From positions 3,286,001-3,350,000 of the forward strand of contig OX485804.1 in NCBI GenBank assembly GCA_950295325.1: a DNA stretch of 64,000 nucleotides. The letters are read 5' to 3'. Of this stretch, positions 51,297 through 63,784 are shown in pieces. This stretch comes from Polytrichum commune (Eukaryota > Streptophyta > Polytrichopsida > Polytrichales > Polytrichaceae). The notes beneath the pieces are model-generated. The model ran no database searches. It had not been told where the DNA came from and saw only the letters and a program-made list of their open reading frames with translations. Position numbers and translations under genes: made by a program. The stretch's first letter is position 1; each line of letters starts with the position of its first letter.

Positions 51297-53270
51297 CAGT
51301 CTAACCCCAATAATACGACACCTTGATTATACGACGCATTTTCCAACGACCAAACTTTTTAGTCTTAATTTACCCCCATGATACGATTACGACACTCGTA
51401 ATAGGGTTTATTTTAGCCCATATTTGTCATATAATAGAGGTAATTGATGCATGCATGTGGTGGGACCCACGATATGATTTGCCTTGGGATCAGGGAGTAT
51501 ATGGTGATTTCATCAATGGGTTAACTTCACACTTTTGAGTCTTTGGATTTGGATGGAGTTTGAAGGAGTTAGGATTGTTGGATATGTAAACTAAAATTCG
51601 GAAGTTGTTGAATTCTCTTCTTGCTTCAATTTTTTTCCTCACACCTAAATCTCACAACTCTTTAGATTGAAAATTTTTAGTCCACTCTAACTTATACTCC
51701 TAGATTTGCCCATGCCACTCTTCAATTTCTTGGCTGCGAAGGTGACAATAGTCTTGAGTGGCGGATGCTTTTCATTTCGATCATATTTTCAACAATTTCG
51801 GTTGTGATGACCACGTCTCCACACAAAACAACTTGCACACAAATTGGTAAGCATTGACCTCCTCGGAATTGGATATGGCAGCAAACAATGTTTACAATAT
51901 GGATGAGACTGGTTTATTTTGTTGTGCCCAACCAAACAAGACACTAGTGCAAGGAAAAGTTCGTGATCGCAAAATTCAAAAGGACCATCTCACTCTTGCT
52001 CTTGTTGTAAGCACAACAAGCACTAGCAAGTTGAAACCTGTGATTGTTTACAAATCTCTACGCCCAAGATGCTTCGGAAGGCGGTTGCCAACAAATGATG
52101 TGTGGTGGTTTGTGAACGAAATGGCATGGTAGACATCATATGTATTTGAGAGTTGGATGATGAGCCTCAATGTAAAATTCAAATTTCAAAAGTGGAAAGA
52201 TACTTTTAAATATGGACAAATATGTTACCCATTCCCTTAAGCATGTTGGTAGGGGTGAATCATTTGGTTTTCAACCTTGCAGGTGAGCAATAATACTATT
52301 GTTTTCTTACCACGTATTATTACAAGTGTGTAAGAACCCTTGGATCATGAAATAATTGCTTCATTCAAAGTTCAATTTAAGTTTAGTTTTGGAATGGGTT
52401 CTTTCTTTGTTTGATTATTCTACTACTCACCAAGATTTGAGAAATACAGTGCCTAATGTAATGTAGGCTATTATGTGGTGCTCTCAAGTTTGGAGAGAGA
52501 TGAATCCCTGAATTATACGAAACAACTGGAGGATGTCCAAGGTTTTACTTGTAGACTGGAGCGCCAATTTTGCCATGGATGATGAATGTGAGACATTGAG
52601 AATGAAAGAAACAACAAAGAAATTGGCAAGTCTCATTCACTCTTTGAATATTGGAAGTGAAGAAATGCCTATTAACGAATACGTTCAGTTGGTAGGGGAC
52701 GAAATTGTTGATGCATAGTACATCATGGTTGAGTTTATAGATTTGGCATGGGGTAGAGAAATCCATTTGGGTTTCAATTTAAATGAAGAGCCAATGGAGG
52801 GGAATGACCATCCAACACCAATAGTCAAGCCTCCTCGAGCCCATGAGTATGCCCAATTACTATCGTATCTAAGCATCCTTTGGAGTTTTCATTTGTTGAT
52901 GTGATGAACATGTAGCCTTTTATGGGTAAAATGAACAAGATGTCAATTTCCAACATCAACAAACATCATCAAAAGACAATAAATTCTTACTTTCGTAGTG
53001 TGTGATATGGTAAAGACATCATCATGGGACTATATATATTTTCTAACTCCATATTATGTGACATTGTGAGCATATTTCTTTAATGAAATAATTCTTTCAT
53101 ATTTATGTATCTTCATTGTGTATAAAAAATGACATTTTACATTTGATATATGTTATTTTTATTGAAAAACCTCAATGGCATGAGGCCAAAAATGTCCTAT
53201 TATTACAACATTTGGATAATACAACACTTTCCTACGCGTCCAAACATGTCATATTAAAGGAGGAGAACAA
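51297..53270 (+). mobile_element. Pogo/Tigger-like DNA transposon with DDE_1 transposase remnant
   Basis: Between TA dinucleotides, the left end starts CAGTCTAACCCCAATAATAC and the right end is an imperfect reverse complement (CTCCTCCTTTAATATGACA). Subterminal TAATACGAC-like words occur at 51311-51340 and 51375-51400. The transposase remnant (about 51880-52980) reads NVYNMDETGLFCCAQPN (first catalytic Asp), LTLALVVSTTSTSKLKPVIV, YKSLRPRCF, FESWMMSLN and IVFLPRIITSV, then a tail with SLNIGSEEMPINEYVQL. This is the DDE_1 (pogo, CENP-B-related) family. The second catalytic Asp region is lost and several stops occur (52130, 52330, 52716), so it is inactive. The N-terminal DNA-binding part is not recognisable. 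Confidence 0.8.
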
Positions 53271-53370
53271 TACATTAAAAATTTATACATAGAAAAAGCT
53301 CTCAAAGGATGATATCTATTGTGGGAACACCTCTACATGAGGCTAGTGATTGGAAAGAGGGACTTATTGT

Positions 53371-53732
53371 ATACATCATAACATTTGTAATATCACCCTT
53401 TGTAATGTCACTTCCTATCTTATATCTTGAAACCCTATGGAATGGATGTGCTCAATGTAAATCTCCCTCCTTGTTGTCAGATTTCTCTCTTATATATCAT
53501 GGATTTTGGCATTAAAAAAATCCACTAAAGAATTCAAACCACATGATCACACGCATGACACTGTCATAATTGCTAATGTTGTCATTATTGCAAAGTTGGC
53601 TTTGTGTTATTCCACATTGTTGCGAGCTACACTAACTCTCTATTATCACGCATTCATGTTAACATTGCAAGCCTCATTGATCCCGTGCACTTTGGTTGCT
53701 ACATGCGTGATATGAGGGAGGTTAGAGTGTAC
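53371..53732. mobile_element. MITE, family shared with 12892-13360
   Basis: Ends ATACATCATAACATTTGTAA and, in reverse complement, GTACACTCTAACCTCCCTCA; shares internal order with 12892-13360 (AATGTCACTTCCT, GAAACCCTA, TTGTTGTCA, CATGTTAACA, GTGCACTTTGGTTGC-like). About 360 bp, internally shorter than the other copy. Non-coding. Confidence 0.75.
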
Positions 53733-54010
53733 GATTGTACCTCTCATCCATCCAACATATAAAATTTGATACCCCATAGGTTTGTTTCCAATTCACCTCA
53801 AATGACCTCAAGTAAATCAATTCAGGGTCTTTAAAGCTAACCCCGGTGTCAAATCAATAAAAAATAATCCATGTTGCATACTATTTAAGGGCCTTCATTA
53901 TGGATGAAAGAGAGGTATGCTCGTATACTCCCTCTCTCCCTAATGATTACCCATTGAATTCCCAAGTCCTCGACACCTCATGAGCCAAGCAAGGCCATGT
54001 TTACACTAAA

Positions 54011-54378
54011 GTCATTAGGCCATGGCTATGAAATGACCATGGTATCCCGATTTTTGGATGAGACCATAGAGAAGTCCATGTACTACAATCCAAAGTCCGT
54101 TGGAAGTCACCAATTCTTAGTGTAAACCCGCAAATTCCCATTGCACATTCCGTTAGCCCTACCTTCAAGAGTTGTCCCAAAAAATTACCCTACAATCCCA
54201 ACCAACATTATCCATACTTGCCATGTGGAATTCCATGAAGATTTTTCATCCATTGAAAATGATATTGCTTGTAGTCCAAAACTGCCCTCATGTAAACCTA
54301 AAGCGGGGTGGGACTTGTGACACTCTCAACCAATGAGAATTCAAGGATTCTCAAGCAAGAGCCATGGCATGATGGTTG
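54011..54378. repeat. Dispersed repeat, inverted partner at 57596-57886
   Basis: Long matching blocks with the reverse complement of 57596-57886, including CTCATGTAAACCTAAAG, CAACATTATCCATA, TTTTTCATCCA and TTCAAGAGTTGT. Both end regions contain GCCATGG. Probably a MITE; boundaries not exact. Confidence 0.7.
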
Positions 54379-54849
54379 TCATGTCGACATGCCCTAAGAC
54401 GGCAAGATGGAACCATTAAAATTTGAAATGGCAACCCCGTTTGAGTTCCACATACAATACAATGAAGGGTTAAAAGGTGAAGCCATTGAGTGAGTTCGAG
54501 GAGATCATAACATGTCCACTCTAACCGCATAAAGCAAGTACTTGAAGTGATTGTTGTGATTCAACATGTTGACTTGAGATTGGATTTGTATATGAGCATT
54601 TCACAATCAAATGGGCCATGTTCCCATCGATTCACAAATTCTTGAACAATTGTTTTTGTCATTAATGGGGTAAGGATGGTTAGGAGTGTTGTAAGGGGTA
54701 TAGTCACGTTGGTTCCTAACAAGGAAGAATTCGCACGCAAGTGCGGACAAGAAGACCGGACAGTGAAGGAGGTGTGGGAGGGGGCGGGGCTCAACTGAAT
54801 GAAGATGTGATCTAGCCCAGGGCTCCGCCCCCCAGTGTTCCGGACGATT

Positions 54850-55045
54850 TTTGGGCATAATCGGTCAAGATCCCTAATGTTTCCATGTCCGACCAGTTCT
54901 AAGTTGTGATCTTTTAGGTTCCCTTCATTAGTTCAAGATATATTCCATAGATTCCTCTAAGATGATCGGTAATTCTCTTGATGTCTTGAACTTCAACCGG
55001 CTCCTTTGTAACTACGTAGCGGTCGGTTCTTACTGTTCATTGCCA
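54850..55045. repeat. Dispersed repeat, partner at 50645-50866
   Basis: See 50645-50866: same start GGGCATAATCGGTC and same end TGTTCATTGC. It abuts the MITE at 55075. Confidence 0.65.
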
Positions 55046-55074
55046 ATTCAAACTAAGAGATAGGCACAGTATAA

Positions 55075-55549
55075 GGGCCACTTCACACACGAGTTCGATC
55101 GCCCGTGACCATTACACTTCAAGCACTCTCATTGATGGAAAAGGCGGAGCCGGTCCAAGTTCACTTCACACTGCACTCGAGGGACCAAATGAGTATGTGC
55201 ATGCATGATGGATGTAAAGCCTACATGCACTCCTACATGCCATCAAATGGATTAGGTTTCATGGTCACTTGGACTATTTTCAAAATCCACCTCTTGGAAG
55301 TAGGCCTTACACAAAACCAGGAGACCACGACACTCGACACCATTGGTTTATTCTATTCTTATCATGTATCAAGAACCCGCATGAATAGAAATTCATTGAA
55401 ATGGCATTCGGTTGAGGGCCCGGTTACACTCGAGGATCCGTGACCACACGACATGATGTTGAATGCGAGTCGGGACGGCCTTCGGACACTTTCTTTGGGG
55501 CTCTCACAATTTCATGGTACCCGCTCTTGGCTCATGTGTGAAGTGGCCC
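55075..55549. mobile_element. 475-bp PIF/Harbinger-like MITE (complete copy)
   Basis: Terminal inverted repeats GGGCCACTTCACACACGAG and, in reverse complement, GGGCCACTTCACACATGAG (18 of 19 match), flanked by TAA on both sides (55072-55074, 55550-55552). A three-base TAA/TTA duplication and a GGG start are typical of PIF/Harbinger (Tourist-like) elements. A truncated relative is at 10917-11229. The open frame at 55105-55443 is fortuitous. Confidence 0.9.
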
Positions 55550-55552
55550 TAA

Positions 55553-57387
55553 GGTAAGAAGATAAGGAGGGCTTTAATTTCGATACTGATTCCATGGCCG
55601 GCCGGCCCTAAGTTAGTTAGTTGAGGAACATCCATCGTCGGCATCGGAGCCTCCGGTCATCCATCGACTTAATAGTAAGTTAAGTTATATATATATATAT
55701 TTATATACATATGTGGCCGTGCCCCCTGACTCCCTGCAACCAAAATTCCTTGGAATCTCGATTTCAATAAACAAGTCGGGGAGGGCAAACCCATGCCCCC
55801 CTCCCAATTTTGGACTGTGTGAGGTGATTGATTGATTGATCGATCGAGGGCTAGCTAACTTAGTGGGCCCGTGAGCCCAGAAAGAAAAGCCTAGGGCTTA
55901 ATAAGTTACCATTTGAATGGCAACCGAGCCAGCCGCCCGCCCGCCCGCCTGCCCCCTTCCCTTTGTAGGATATTTCCAACCTTGATTAATAAATGACATG
56001 TATATTCCGTGATTAGCCGCACAGCGAGCGGGGCTAGTTAACTAGGCCGTATTTCTTAAGCACATCTTTCAAGCTAGTAAATAACGTCGGGCCACACTGT
56101 TTTCCACCCACAATTATAGCTTTCAACCTACAATAGTAAGTGTGAAGGGTGGAATGCTTCGTCGAGGGTTTAGGCGGCCCAATGTTAACAAATCGTGCAA
56201 AACGTTGTGAAGTCGATGTGATAGGTTTCAAAGTGAATGGTTCAAAGTTCATCATATCTTAGAATTTTCTCAACTTCCACGTTGTTGAACATGTAGTACA
56301 CCTAAGACGGAAATCCAACATAAACATGGCATTAGAAATAGTGCAACACTTGAGTTTGTTTAGTCTTTCCTTAATTGATGGTATGTATTTTTGGTGTACC
56401 TCCACTCGTTTGTATTGGACCATTTTAATCTTGCTTGGGGAGTGCCCCTAAAGCCAACGATTGTAGGAGGAAATCAACATGACAGCCATGATATATATGG
56501 AAAATAAATAATATTATTGAAAATATATAGTTTAATGGTCTTCTAAAATCATCATCAGGGTTATCTCGAACAAGTCCATATGTAACCTCCGGAGCTTGAC
56601 AAAGAACAAGTGACATCTCTATTTCATCCATCTATCATCAGGTGATTGTTACGATCAACTCTATAGGGTTTTGTGCTAGCAACAATGGAGCCTAGGAACC
56701 CGACTTCATATGGAATATTTCTCTAAACAAGCTACACACTTATAGGGGTTCAAGTTTTTATGTTAGACGGATGAGAGGTATGCTTGAATCTAACAATCAC
56801 CTCTCATTGGGTTTCTCTTATCATCGATGGAACTTGATCGCCATTGGATTCAAAAAATGTAAAGAAAAAGAAAGAAAGTGGAAAGACATAGTACAAATGT
56901 ACCACTCGTTCAACCAACATAAAACCCTAAAACAATTTGCAATATAGAGGTCATTTGTTTTTAGGTCACTTGACATCAAATTAGCTTCAAAGACAACTAT
57001 GTAGCATAGTTGATGTTATTTGAGATGAATCAACCACAAACTTATAGGGGGTCGAGGTTTTTTTTGATGTTGGATAGATGAGAGATATGGTCATATGTGA
57101 CAATTCCCTCTTGCTTGGAAGTATTGAATACAAGCGTACCTCTCCTTCATCCTACATATAATCCTTAAAATAATATGAAATCTAGAGGCTAACATTTCTT
57201 CATCGATTTGGCACTGAAACTAGTTTCAAAGACCCCCAAATTAGCCTAGCTAGAATGATCTACTATGAATAAGCCACAAACCTATAGGGGTTCGTTCATG
57301 TTTTTACGTTGGACAAATGAGAGAGATGCTTGTTTGTGGCAATTGCCTCTCGCAATGTCCCTCTTATTACCAATGAAAGGACATTGA
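55553..57387. other. Intergenic with short dispersed repeats, no gene recognised
   Basis: Includes (TA)n near 55686-55701, GATT/GATC words near 55829-55846 and a (CCGC)n-like stretch near 55930-55950. From 56740 on, a motif pair recurs in both orientations: GATGAGAGGTATGCTTG-like (56770, 57075, 57315) and its complement CCTCTCATTCATCCAACATA-like (56905, 57140; also 51010 and 53740), probably ends of a MITE family. Open frames at 56034-56255 and 56425-56631 (minus) have no recognised domain. Confidence 0.45.
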
Positions 57388-57590
57388 TATCAAAGTTTGG
57401 GAAACCGAAAGGCTAATGGGAATGAAAGTACATCGAGATGATTTCAAACTGGCTAATTCCATAGAGTGGCGGAGTGCAATAACCTCCATGAGATAGAGGC
57501 TACTCTCAACATGTTGGTCCAATTGAAAAAAAATGACGTGAGACTCCCTAACATTACATTCTCAAATAGTGATGAAAACTTAGGGTATGG
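57388..57590 (-). repeat. LINE-like tail fragment, copy 2
   Basis: Same order of words as 47508-47690: GCTAATGGGA, GAAAGTACATC, TTTCAAA, GCTAATTC, GAGTGGCGGAGTGC, GAGATAGAGGCTA, TTCTCAA, TAGTGATG. Same orientation; no open frame left. Confidence 0.7.
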
Positions 57591-57595
57591 TTATA

Positions 57596-57886
57596 TGAAA
57601 GTCATTAGGTTGAGGCTCTTCAAAATCCTTGGATTTTGATTGGATGAGAGTGTCATGGCCCCCACTTTAGGTTTACATGAGGGTAGTTTTGGATCACAAC
57701 CCATAACATCTTCACTGGATGAAAAATTTACATGGGGATCCCACATGGCAACTATGGATAATGTTGGCTGGGGTTATAGGAGATTTTTTTGAAACAACTC
57801 TTGAAGATAGACATGACAAAATTTGTAACAAGAATTTGGGTTTACCATGGTCATTTAAGAACCATGGCCTATTGCATTTGGTGTAA
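57596..57886. repeat. Dispersed repeat, inverted partner of 54011-54378
   Basis: Reverse complement matches 54011-54378 through several blocks of 10-20 bases. It directly follows the LINE-like tail fragment. Confidence 0.7.
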
Positions 57887-57939
57887 AACGGGCTCTTATC
57901 TTAATGGAACTAGTCTAATCCCCATTGGATTCAAAAAAT

Positions 57940-60518
57940 GTAAAGAAAAGGATGCGGAAAGAAAAGGGTGTGGAAAGAAAAAGTGAATATTTGTGCTGTA
58001 AGACTTGTCAGACATCCACAGCAGCAGCTCCGCTGCCGTTTCTTCCAGCTCTCCTTTGCTGGGCTCCTCCTGTGCAAGGCTCTCCACCTCCTTCGACCCC
58101 GTGCATCTCATCGGATTCCTCCACTTCTGTTACATAAAACAGTACAGCTGCTCCGGGTGCGACTGATACGATCTAGATCTTTACGAGGTAACTAATCGCT
58201 CCGCTAAGTTAATGCTTCAAGCATGTTGCTGTGTTTTGGTTTGTGCGATTCGTTGCGAGTGCTCGATTTGCTGCCTCTGTCTTAGGTTGCTTTATGTTCG
58301 GAGCTTCGATCGAGCTTGGGAGCCAATTGAACCTCCATTATGGACTCCTATTGGCTGCTGTCGAAGTGAGAGCTGTGGTTTTGTATTCTAGCTAGCTTAT
58401 TTGGCGTATTTATGTGCCTTTTTCGAAATCTTGCACCGGATTGTTGTAGGAGAATGCGGCTGGATTGAGGATTTACTTCGCTGTTCGATTCTAATCTAAT
58501 CGATTTTTTTGCGTAGTCGGTTCAAAAGTGATGCGAGGTAATGATACGTGCAGATCTCGATACATCGAGTAGGAAGTGGCGATCTAGTTGTCATCGAGAG
58601 AGCTGTGATCGGGCTGTCCGTGCCGGCCTCCTTCTCTGTTTTTACCTTTTTGCGTTGCCTCCTTGTGCATTGCTGCAAAACCCTGTCATTACAGCGAACA
58701 ATCCTCAACTCCTGTCACCTTGAGGAGTGCGATATACTAGCTGCTCGGCTTGGTCAAGAGACTCGATCCTCTGTGGCCGTTGTCGTTCTCTTCATTCTTA
58801 GAATCGTTTCCTCTCTTTGTACTGTTGACGTAAGATTATTGCGGTTCTTGTCCGAGCTGTTTAGCTCTCCTTTCAAATTGCTATATCAGCGTCTATACAC
58901 TGTTTTGATTTCTCTTCTGTCATGGTGCGACCGTCTTCTGTATTCTGGAGAGTTGTGAAAGGCGGCTTTTGCCTTCTAAGTTTCTTGCCATTCTTCATCA
59001 GTAGAAATTTCTAGTAGATGGACAGCAACAAACGAAGTGTCTTCTTTTCACTTCTCCTTTCCCTTCTTGAGATCTCGTTGCTTCTGCTTTCCTAGGCTTT
59101 CGTCGCCTAGATGTCTGCGAGGCAGACTTATTCAACCTGATTCAGAATTGTATTGATGTTTTACTGTTTTATACGGGAATCAATCAACGCAGTGAACTCA
59201 TTCGGCGAACAGAATTCTCGTGCGAAAAGCAAGGACAGTTGCAATCTCAGAAAGCTGAAGGGATCGTTGCATTAAGTAGCTGCCTGAGCTGCTAATTTCT
59301 CATTAATATGTATTTCTTGTACGTGATTAGGTTGTATCTCAACTGCATATATACTCGTTGCGGTCAAATTTGGGGATGCTACTATAGGATATTTCGTTTC
59401 TGTATGAGATTGATCTTGTCGATCGGGATCTGGATGCGCGTTAAGATATTGGTGTTTTTTTATTGCCGTTGCTGTTGTGGAAATTGTGTGATCTCAGGTT
59501 AGCTGGTTCTATACCAATTTTCAAGGAAGTCCGGCAGGGTTTTCAAGGATGCTAAAGTTTTCCTATGCTTGCGTGTGTAGCTTTTGGTGAACCTGAAGGC
59601 TACGTGTGTTTACTGGTACAACTCAGGCATGGCGGACAAAATCCAACATCAGGTATGGCGCTTTGTTTGGTACTTTGCTTGACTCGATGTCTAGACTAGA
59701 ATGAAGCTGCAATGCTGTCTGATTATGTCATCATCCGAGTGTTGCAAATGTCTAGATGTCTCATTGAAATTATTCAGCTTCTTATTCTTCGTTCATGAGG
59801 TACTCCGTGAGTTGTTACTTATTACAAGATCGATGGCCGATTTAAAGGATGGAGCTATTTGCCCTTAAATTAACGATTCTGCCTCTGTTAATTAAGGAAA
59901 CAGTTTCAACTTACTTCAAAACAGAAATGAAATAGGCTTTGATTATTCTGGAGCATGGCATGGAATTCATCTGTGCACCTAGGTGTACCCTTTCGATTAA
60001 GCTGAAGGAAATAGAATCGAGATCACAAGTATTTTCTGTTTTTGCACTGCGTTTGAGGAGTACAACTGACGAAATTGTAAACTTCAGGAAATCCTTATAC
60101 CTAAATTTCTCGTCGAGAGTAATTTTGTCTGTTTCCAGAGTTTTCGAATTGATGCCTAGGAGATAATTGGCGGCAGTTAATTTTGTACAATCTCACTGAA
60201 GACTGAGCTTCATCAGGATGAAGCGTTTGTTAGTATGTAAGTAATCGTACATATGTTGAAAAAGATTTTTATTTTTTGTGCAGATGCCTGGAGGCACCAG
60301 AATGTCTCTTAGCCTCGAGAAACCGGTTTCCTCGTTTTCAAAGCGAAGCGGTTCTACAGATGTGGATTGCGTGTTGATTTAACTTTCTTCAATTGGTCAG
60401 GTAATTCGGGAGCGCGCCTGTCTAAAGGAACGGCTTAGAAGCAAGCGGATGCGAACAGCATACTCAGACTCAGTTGACCAGAAGAATTAGTTCATTTCAA
60501 GACAAGATACATTAGGTG
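57940..60518 (+). other. Long, probably spliced 5' leader of the gene at 60519
   Basis: 58010-58187 is CT-rich and GC-richer than its surroundings and ends at a consensus donor (ACGAG|GTAACT), suggesting a first non-coding exon. The next kilobases are T-rich like plant introns, with candidate acceptors (TTTTTGTGCAG ending 60283) and a donor (CAG|GTAATT near 60400). Scattered open frames (58541-58958 and others) do not encode anything recognised. Several short upstream ATGs would precede the main start. The exact splice pattern is not determined. Confidence 0.45.
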
Positions 60519-61865
60519 ATGAAGATGGGAAAGAAAATTTTGACCGAGATTGGTCAGCTCATATATAACCATCCGTATATTTCATGCAGTCTTTTGGTTC
60601 TATTCACGCCGCCATTTTTTCCTGTACTGAAGTATTTCTCACCGCTCTTGATTTCAACGGCCTTGTTCGTTGTTGCGCTGGTGACTTTGGGACCTCATTT
60701 TGAAAGCTCTTCTGAACACGCGGATGAGAAGAAGGCTTCAAAAGTGAATATCTCCGAGGACAAAGCTGGAGTCAAGGAAGATGTAGATGGAGAGAGACAG
60801 GCCAAGAGACAGAAATCTGGTTGGATGGATAAGTTCAAGAACGAGAGCAAGAAATCAGGTGCATCATTGGCTGATGAGAATGTTTCCATTCTGCAAGAGG
60901 CGTTTCCAAAGAACAGTGAAGATAAGGACCTGGGCACATCGAACGGAAACAAAAAAGAGGACGCCTCTGAGAATGCGCTAATTCCCGAAGGATCTGTGAG
61001 TGAGAAACAGCATGAACTTCAGGATGTTACCCTACTGGATTCATGGAATTCGGGAGAAGAATACGGTATAGGATATCCCGATTCTACAGCAGACAGAAGC
61101 TTCAAAGATACTCGAGACCTACCTCACGACATTTTCTTCCCCCCTCCGAGTCTTACCAAGATACACGATGGTGATTTGCCATTCTTCGAAGATGTCATGC
61201 CTCCTCCAATTGAGCACGACATGCCTCCACTAGTAACCGGCCCTGCATCCATCACTGATCCTTTACTGAACGATGCGGCGTCTGAGAGTGACGATGAATT
61301 TAATGATGATGACATCGAATATGGAGAGGACGTTATCCCGACAGCTGAGGACCAGATGCCAGATCATCAGCAACCTGGAAGTCCCGTTCGACAACCAGCG
61401 GATCTCGAGGAGCATGAGGAAATTCACGATGTTCCTGAGCTAGAGGACTTTGTACCATCAGAACCCAAGGTTCAGGAATCTCCTGCTCTCGCAGATGCAT
61501 CTATTCCTGAGGCCAATGGTGAAATTGTCGATGGAGATTCGAAACTAAACGAAGCCAACCATTCCACTACAACTGAACTGCCGGTAAAGACTCTAGAGAA
61601 TACTGATGAGCCACCTAATGATTCCGAGACAGAGTTATCCTCCAAGGATCTGCACAAGGGAGAGAATCAAACTGATGCTCCTCCCGAGAATGACAAGGTG
61701 CCAGCGGTTGAGTCAACTGAAATTCCAGAGACATCAACTGATCAGAAAGTAGAATTAGGTTTGGATGAAGAGAGTATTGATGGCGCCAATCCAGAATCGT
61801 GCAGGTCATCTATCGTGCAGGCTGCAGAAACATGCGAAATCCAGCCTGTGCCGCAAGCAGCCTAG
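60519..61865 (+). CDS. Plant membrane protein with two N-terminal membrane segments and a long acidic tail
   Basis: 448 residues from ATG 60519 (the frame is open three bases earlier at a GTG). Residues about 20-37 and 41-60 (SCSLLVLFTPPFFPVLKYF, then LLISTALFVVALVTLG) are two closely spaced hydrophobic helices with Pro between them. The rest is hydrophilic, rich in Asp, Glu, Ser and Pro, with a basic patch (RQAKRQKSGWMDKFKNESKK, about residues 90-110) and DDEFNDDDIEYGED (about 265-278). This resembles plant proteins of unknown function with a short hydrophobic head and a disordered acidic tail; no enzyme motif. Single coding exon, ending TAG at 61863. Even codon use and no breaks support a real gene. 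Confidence 0.7.
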   Translation: MKMGKKILTEIGQLIYNHPYISCSLLVLFTPPFFPVLKYFSPLLISTALFVVALVTLGPHFESSSEHADEKKASKVNISEDKAGVKEDVDGERQAKRQKSGWMDKFKNESKKSGASLADENVSILQEAFPKNSEDKDLGTSNGNKKEDASENALIPEGSVSEKQHELQDVTLLDSWNSGEEYGIGYPDSTADRSFKDTRDLPHDIFFPPPSLTKIHDGDLPFFEDVMPPPIEHDMPPLVTGPASITDPLLNDAASESDDEFNDDDIEYGEDVIPTAEDQMPDHQQPGSPVRQPADLEEHEEIHDVPELEDFVPSEPKVQESPALADASIPEANGEIVDGDSKLNEANHSTTTELPVKTLENTDEPPNDSETELSSKDLHKGENQTDAPPENDKVPAVESTEIPETSTDQKVELGLDEESIDGANPESCRSSIVQAAETCEIQPVPQAA

Positions 61866-62515
61866 GTGCATTCGTTGTGTTTCACCTTCGTGGTTCTGCA
61901 AAGTTTTGTAAAAAATATGTAGACTCTGAATCTCCTTACAGGGTATCGTGCTCTCCTTATTCTTTGAAGGGGTTAATTCATCGTGGCAATCAATGTGCGT
62001 GGCTAATTAGCAGCTCTTCCGATAGCCAGGTGCAGAGTTCCATAATGTTTCCTTCATGCCGCTTTACATATAATCCAGACTTGAGACATACTAGTACGAC
62101 TCATAAGCTTTGTACTAACATTACTGAGCAACTTCGTGGTTGCAATACTAAAACACTGACCCTTTTTTGACTGCACTTTTCGATTCTAGTGTCTTATCGT
62201 CTATGCGACACACCTTGTTCAGACAACAATTTCTACATGACTAATATTTAATTGTTCGCCATGCACGCACATGTAGCAAATTTTGGGAAAAGGGAATGAA
62301 TGTCGAGCATTTCAACATACATGCATGCTAACTGCTTTCATAAAACTAGTAGGATTCCGGTTTTTGGATGTGCAATTGCAATGTAGTGGCATCTTTCTCC
62401 GACTTTTGTTAGCACAAATGCATCATTGATAGCCGCAAATAGAGGTTGTCAGGTTTGTACATGGTCTGGATATCTCTACTAGATTGTTCAGGTTCTGAGC
62501 ATATTGCTTGACATT
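61866..62515. other. 3' region of the membrane-protein gene
   Basis: Likely 3' untranslated sequence at first, then unassigned AT-rich DNA. An open frame at 61799-62170 overlaps the end of the gene in another frame and is a shadow for its first part. Confidence 0.4.
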
Positions 62516-62908
62516 ATGGGGAGAGAGTTGATAATTGTTTCTATGGAGATGCTCCAGAATAACACTCGACTCTCTTCGACCTTGAAGAATGGTGACAGGA
62601 TACGGTGCTTCGAAAGCCTGCAATTAATTCTCGCGCACATCGAGGCGTGCACTCAGAGCCACTGCCAGTTTCATAGCTATGGCTGTGGAATGATGGCACG
62701 ATATGAGTGCACGGATAGGCACTGTCATACTGCGGTTACAGTCTTTCCTTTTTTGACTGAATCTGCTGCTGAGAGTATCGAATTTATCTCAAAGCATGTC
62801 AACATTCGAGAAGTAGCAGGACATTTTCAAGAAGAGAAACAGCAAGGTAAGTCGAAGTCTTGCCTTACTGGACAAGGAGCAGAATCTTTCAAATCAAACA
62901 TTACTTGA
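62516..62908 (+). CDS. Hypothetical small protein or exon, Cys/His-rich
   Basis: Open frame of 130 residues from ATG 62516. The centre contains HIEACTQSHCQFHSYGC and YECTDRHCH, a Cys/His spacing that could bind zinc but that I cannot assign to a family. A donor-like AAGGTAAGTCG occurs at 62845-62855, so it may be an exon rather than a whole gene. Low confidence that it is coding. Confidence 0.25.
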   Translation: MGRELIIVSMEMLQNNTRLSSTLKNGDRIRCFESLQLILAHIEACTQSHCQFHSYGCGMMARYECTDRHCHTAVTVFPFLTESAAESIEFISKHVNIREVAGHFQEEKQQGKSKSCLTGQGAESFKSNIT

Positions 62909-63784
62909 ACAGCATTTGTACCTTTGGGTCACATAATTTAGATATGTGGGTTTGATGAGGTCAATCTCCTCCATCGAACTGCTATATTTGAGTGCTATAT
63001 GGCATGAATTGAGATTATAAATGGACACCAAAAAGACACGTTGCAATCAGACCTTGTGCACATAATAAGTTAACCTTTCTAATGAGATGAAATTGGCTTA
63101 AACTCTTTATTGCCAAAGAGGCCTCCACAGGGCCTTTTTCAAAAAGGGATGCCGCCTTGTCTTCATATGCCCCCCACCACTCGACATGGCAATTATTCAA
63201 TGTTTCAAGAATAGATATGTGCAATTCTTGTTCAATTTCTTTTTTAATTTGAATTTTTTTTGAAGCTAGTGGAAGGTCACTAAGACTTGTCAAGGAACAA
63301 GTTTTTCTTGCTTGTGGGTATTGTCCATTGCAAGATCAACCATCTTTAGTAGTGTGGGCAACACCCCGAACCAACCGTGTTTCAAAATTGTCATGCATTG
63401 TGCGAGGCACTCATTATCCATTCAATGAACTTTGACCACCTTTAGAATAGGCATATGACCTGCAAACTTGGAAATTCAAACTCTCACATATGTGTATTCT
63501 AGATTTAAAAATGATTTCAAATTTAATTGGACTTTTTTATTCAAATTTAGAAATAATCACTAGCTTCCCCAACTTGCAACCGTTGGGTCTTCTCAAATTT
63601 TGTTGAAACGAAGAGATTCCAATGTAAATTTGAAAGCATCTTCCCATACCTTCATAATGGAGTTGGTTTCCACATACAATTGGTTCACCCAAAAATATAT
63701 GTTGGGTAATAGTGGCCTGAATTGTCCCTGACATCAAGGGTGGTGTGAAAGTTCCAAGTTCATTTGAATGCACCCTTTGACAAT
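62909..63784. other. Intergenic, no gene recognised
   Basis: AT-rich; minus-strand open frames at 63015-63293 and 63537-63809 have no recognised domain. Confidence 0.4.

Noticed and set aside
55105-55443. 112-codon open frame
   Set aside because: It lies entirely inside the non-coding Harbinger-like MITE.
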